NCBI GenBank assembly: GCA_963576735.1
Contig: OY755170.1
Location: forward strand, 15,725,875 to 15,789,874
DNA from: Bedellia somnulentella
Taxonomy: Eukaryota > Arthropoda > Insecta > Lepidoptera > Bedelliidae
DNA: 64,000 bases
Direction: 5' to 3'
How positions within the stretch are numbered: position 1 is the stretch's first letter; the number at the start of each line of letters is the position of its first letter. This document shows, piece after piece, positions 62,756 to 64,000 of the stretch. The position numbers were made by a program, and so were the translations under genes. The notes under the pieces are model-generated. The model did no database searches, was not told where the DNA came from, and saw only the letters and a list, made by a program, of their open reading frames with translations.

Positions 62756-64000
62756 GCTGTGTAGTGTCGGCTTAGAATAACACTACCCCATTTCTTCCGG
62801 TGGGTGTACGTAAGAGGCGACAAACGGTATTGGGGCTTTTAAGGGATTTTTGGGCGATGCGGTTGGAGACCCATCACCGACAGCCTTTATTTTACCATCT
62901 TTTTCCCACACAACTTTCCAAAAGCGGCTAAGGAATTTCTAATTCCCTAGCTCTGGCTACCCCTTCAAGGGATTCATAGCCGTAAGTATATGTATGTATG
63001 TATGTAAAGAATGGTTGGTTGTGGGTGACCAATACTTTGCTCAACACTTAAAAAGCTTAAAAAGAACTTAAAAAGCCCTACAAACCTTAAGTCGCCTCTT
63101 AAGACACCCGCAGAAAGAAATGGGTTAGTGCTATTCTAAGCCTACACAGCAGCAGTACTGAGTGCCTGTGATAGTTTATGAATACATATATACATACATA
63201 TACTCACGGCCCTAAAAACCCAAAAAGGGGTAGCTAGAGCTTAATAGCTAGAAGCTCCTCAGCCACATTTGGACGTTGATAAGGGACAAGATGGTAGAAA
63301 TTAAGTATCGTTAATGATGAGTCTCCAACCGCATCGCCTAAAAACCACTTAAAACGGGTCCCATACCCTTAACCGCCTATTACGACATACCCGTGGGTAG
63401 GAATGGGTAGTGATATTCTGAGCTGGCTCTACACTGCATTAATTTATTACTACATACATTCATACATATACTTAAACGGCTTTTAAACTTAATTTACTAC
63501 GGCTATAAATTCCTAGAAGCGGTAGCCAGAGCTAAGGAATGAGAAATTCCTCAGCCACTTTTGGAAGTTGCATGGTGAAAAAGATGTTAAAATGAAGGTT
63601 GTTGGTGATGGGTCTCCGACCGCATCACCCAAAATCCCTTAACAGCCCCAATACCGTTAGTCGCCTTTTGTCGCCTTGTTCGCCAGTAGTGCTATTCTGA
63701 GCTGATATTCTGGTTTTTAGCTGTGTACTTTAAATCAAACCGTATAGAGAAAACCACATTTAACCGCAAATATCATTTGCCACAACAATCAAAATCGAGT
63801 GGTTTAACCGCTACTGTTTGACTCGGCGTACTTAATACACAATCTAATCAGTTATGTGTCATGCCATTTTTATTTAATATATAAATACATAAGTGATTAA
63901 AACGTCGTCTGAAAGTTTTGGGTGATGGGCATTTTATAAAGTGACAACAATAAACAGAAATATGGTAGAACATTGGTTCCATCGTTTATTTGAATAAATA
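62756..64000 (+). repeat. Direct duplication, copy 2
   Basis: Counterpart of 59530-60774, still matching where the window ends. Family A copies lie at 62756-63006 (+), 63182-63438 (-) and 63459-63704 (-). Confidence 0.9.

Noticed and set aside
1..64000. CRISPR arrays, bacterial operons or other prokaryotic systems
   Set aside because: Spliced genes, poly(A) signals, SINEs and LTR elements show eukaryotic nuclear DNA; regular short repeats here are microsatellite tails.

Overview
The window looks like a piece of a moth or butterfly (Lepidoptera) nuclear genome. The evidence is a multi-exon secreted chitinase-like growth-factor gene with GT-AG introns and a poly(A) signal, an AT-rich background, and a heavy load of insect-type transposable elements: tRNA-derived SINEs, Helitron ends, a Ty3/gypsy LTR element, MITEs and LINE/mariner fossils. 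The order Lepidoptera is inferred from the protein and the repeat style; no species is claimed.

Only two host genes are well supported, both on the + strand. The first runs from 2095 to 23923: nine coding exons that join in frame to a 431-residue imaginal disc growth factor (IDGF), a GH18 chitinase fold whose catalytic Glu is replaced by Gln. Its introns are swollen by repeats. Intron 1 (8.1 kb) is full of SINE-like copies, and intron 3 (7.0 kb) holds an almost complete antisense LTR retrotransposon (12132-18811, TSD GACC). The second gene, 27746-28489, is intronless and encodes a mitochondrial ATP synthase F0 subunit b paralogue, probably a functional retrocopy.

The LTR element lies on the minus strand. 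In its own order it has a 120 bp LTR, a PBS, a small ORF for a predicted myristoylated membrane protein, gag, protease, RT-RNase H-integrase, a polypurine tract and an aberrant 3' LTR that carries an inverted LTR copy. It is broken by a one-base frame change between protease and RT, and by an 817 bp TTAT-flanked inverted-repeat transposon in the integrase C-terminus.

From 28.5 to 64 kb I see no convincing host gene except one weak candidate exon (38785-38957). The region is a graveyard. It contains two TIR elements with GGGGAG-type ends (28.9-29.7 and 37.2-38.05 kb), the second nested inside a larger element with about 100 bp inverted arms (36.46-38.33 kb). There is a mariner-like transposase fossil (40.1 kb), a LINE fossil (40.85-41.78 kb, minus), a decayed gypsy protease/RT (42-43 kb, minus) and a GC-rich island split by a TIR element (46.5-47.2 kb). 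A tandem duplication at 48.7-49.4 kb preserves both the filled and empty site of a 138 bp MITE. An RTE-like LINE 3' end lies at 50.1 kb and a Helitron helicase C-terminus at 58.5 kb.

The last 5 kb (59.1-64.0 kb) is a tangle of direct and inverted duplications around a 200 N assembly gap. It includes an exact-offset 1245 bp direct repeat and a roughly 540 bp palindrome, so it may be partly misassembled.

A roughly 240 bp repeat ending in a (TATG)n tail, called family A here, is the dominant repeat with about 40 full or partial copies. Families B (tRNA-derived SINE), C (tRNA-like with a CATGAGG palindrome), D and E are also labelled below.
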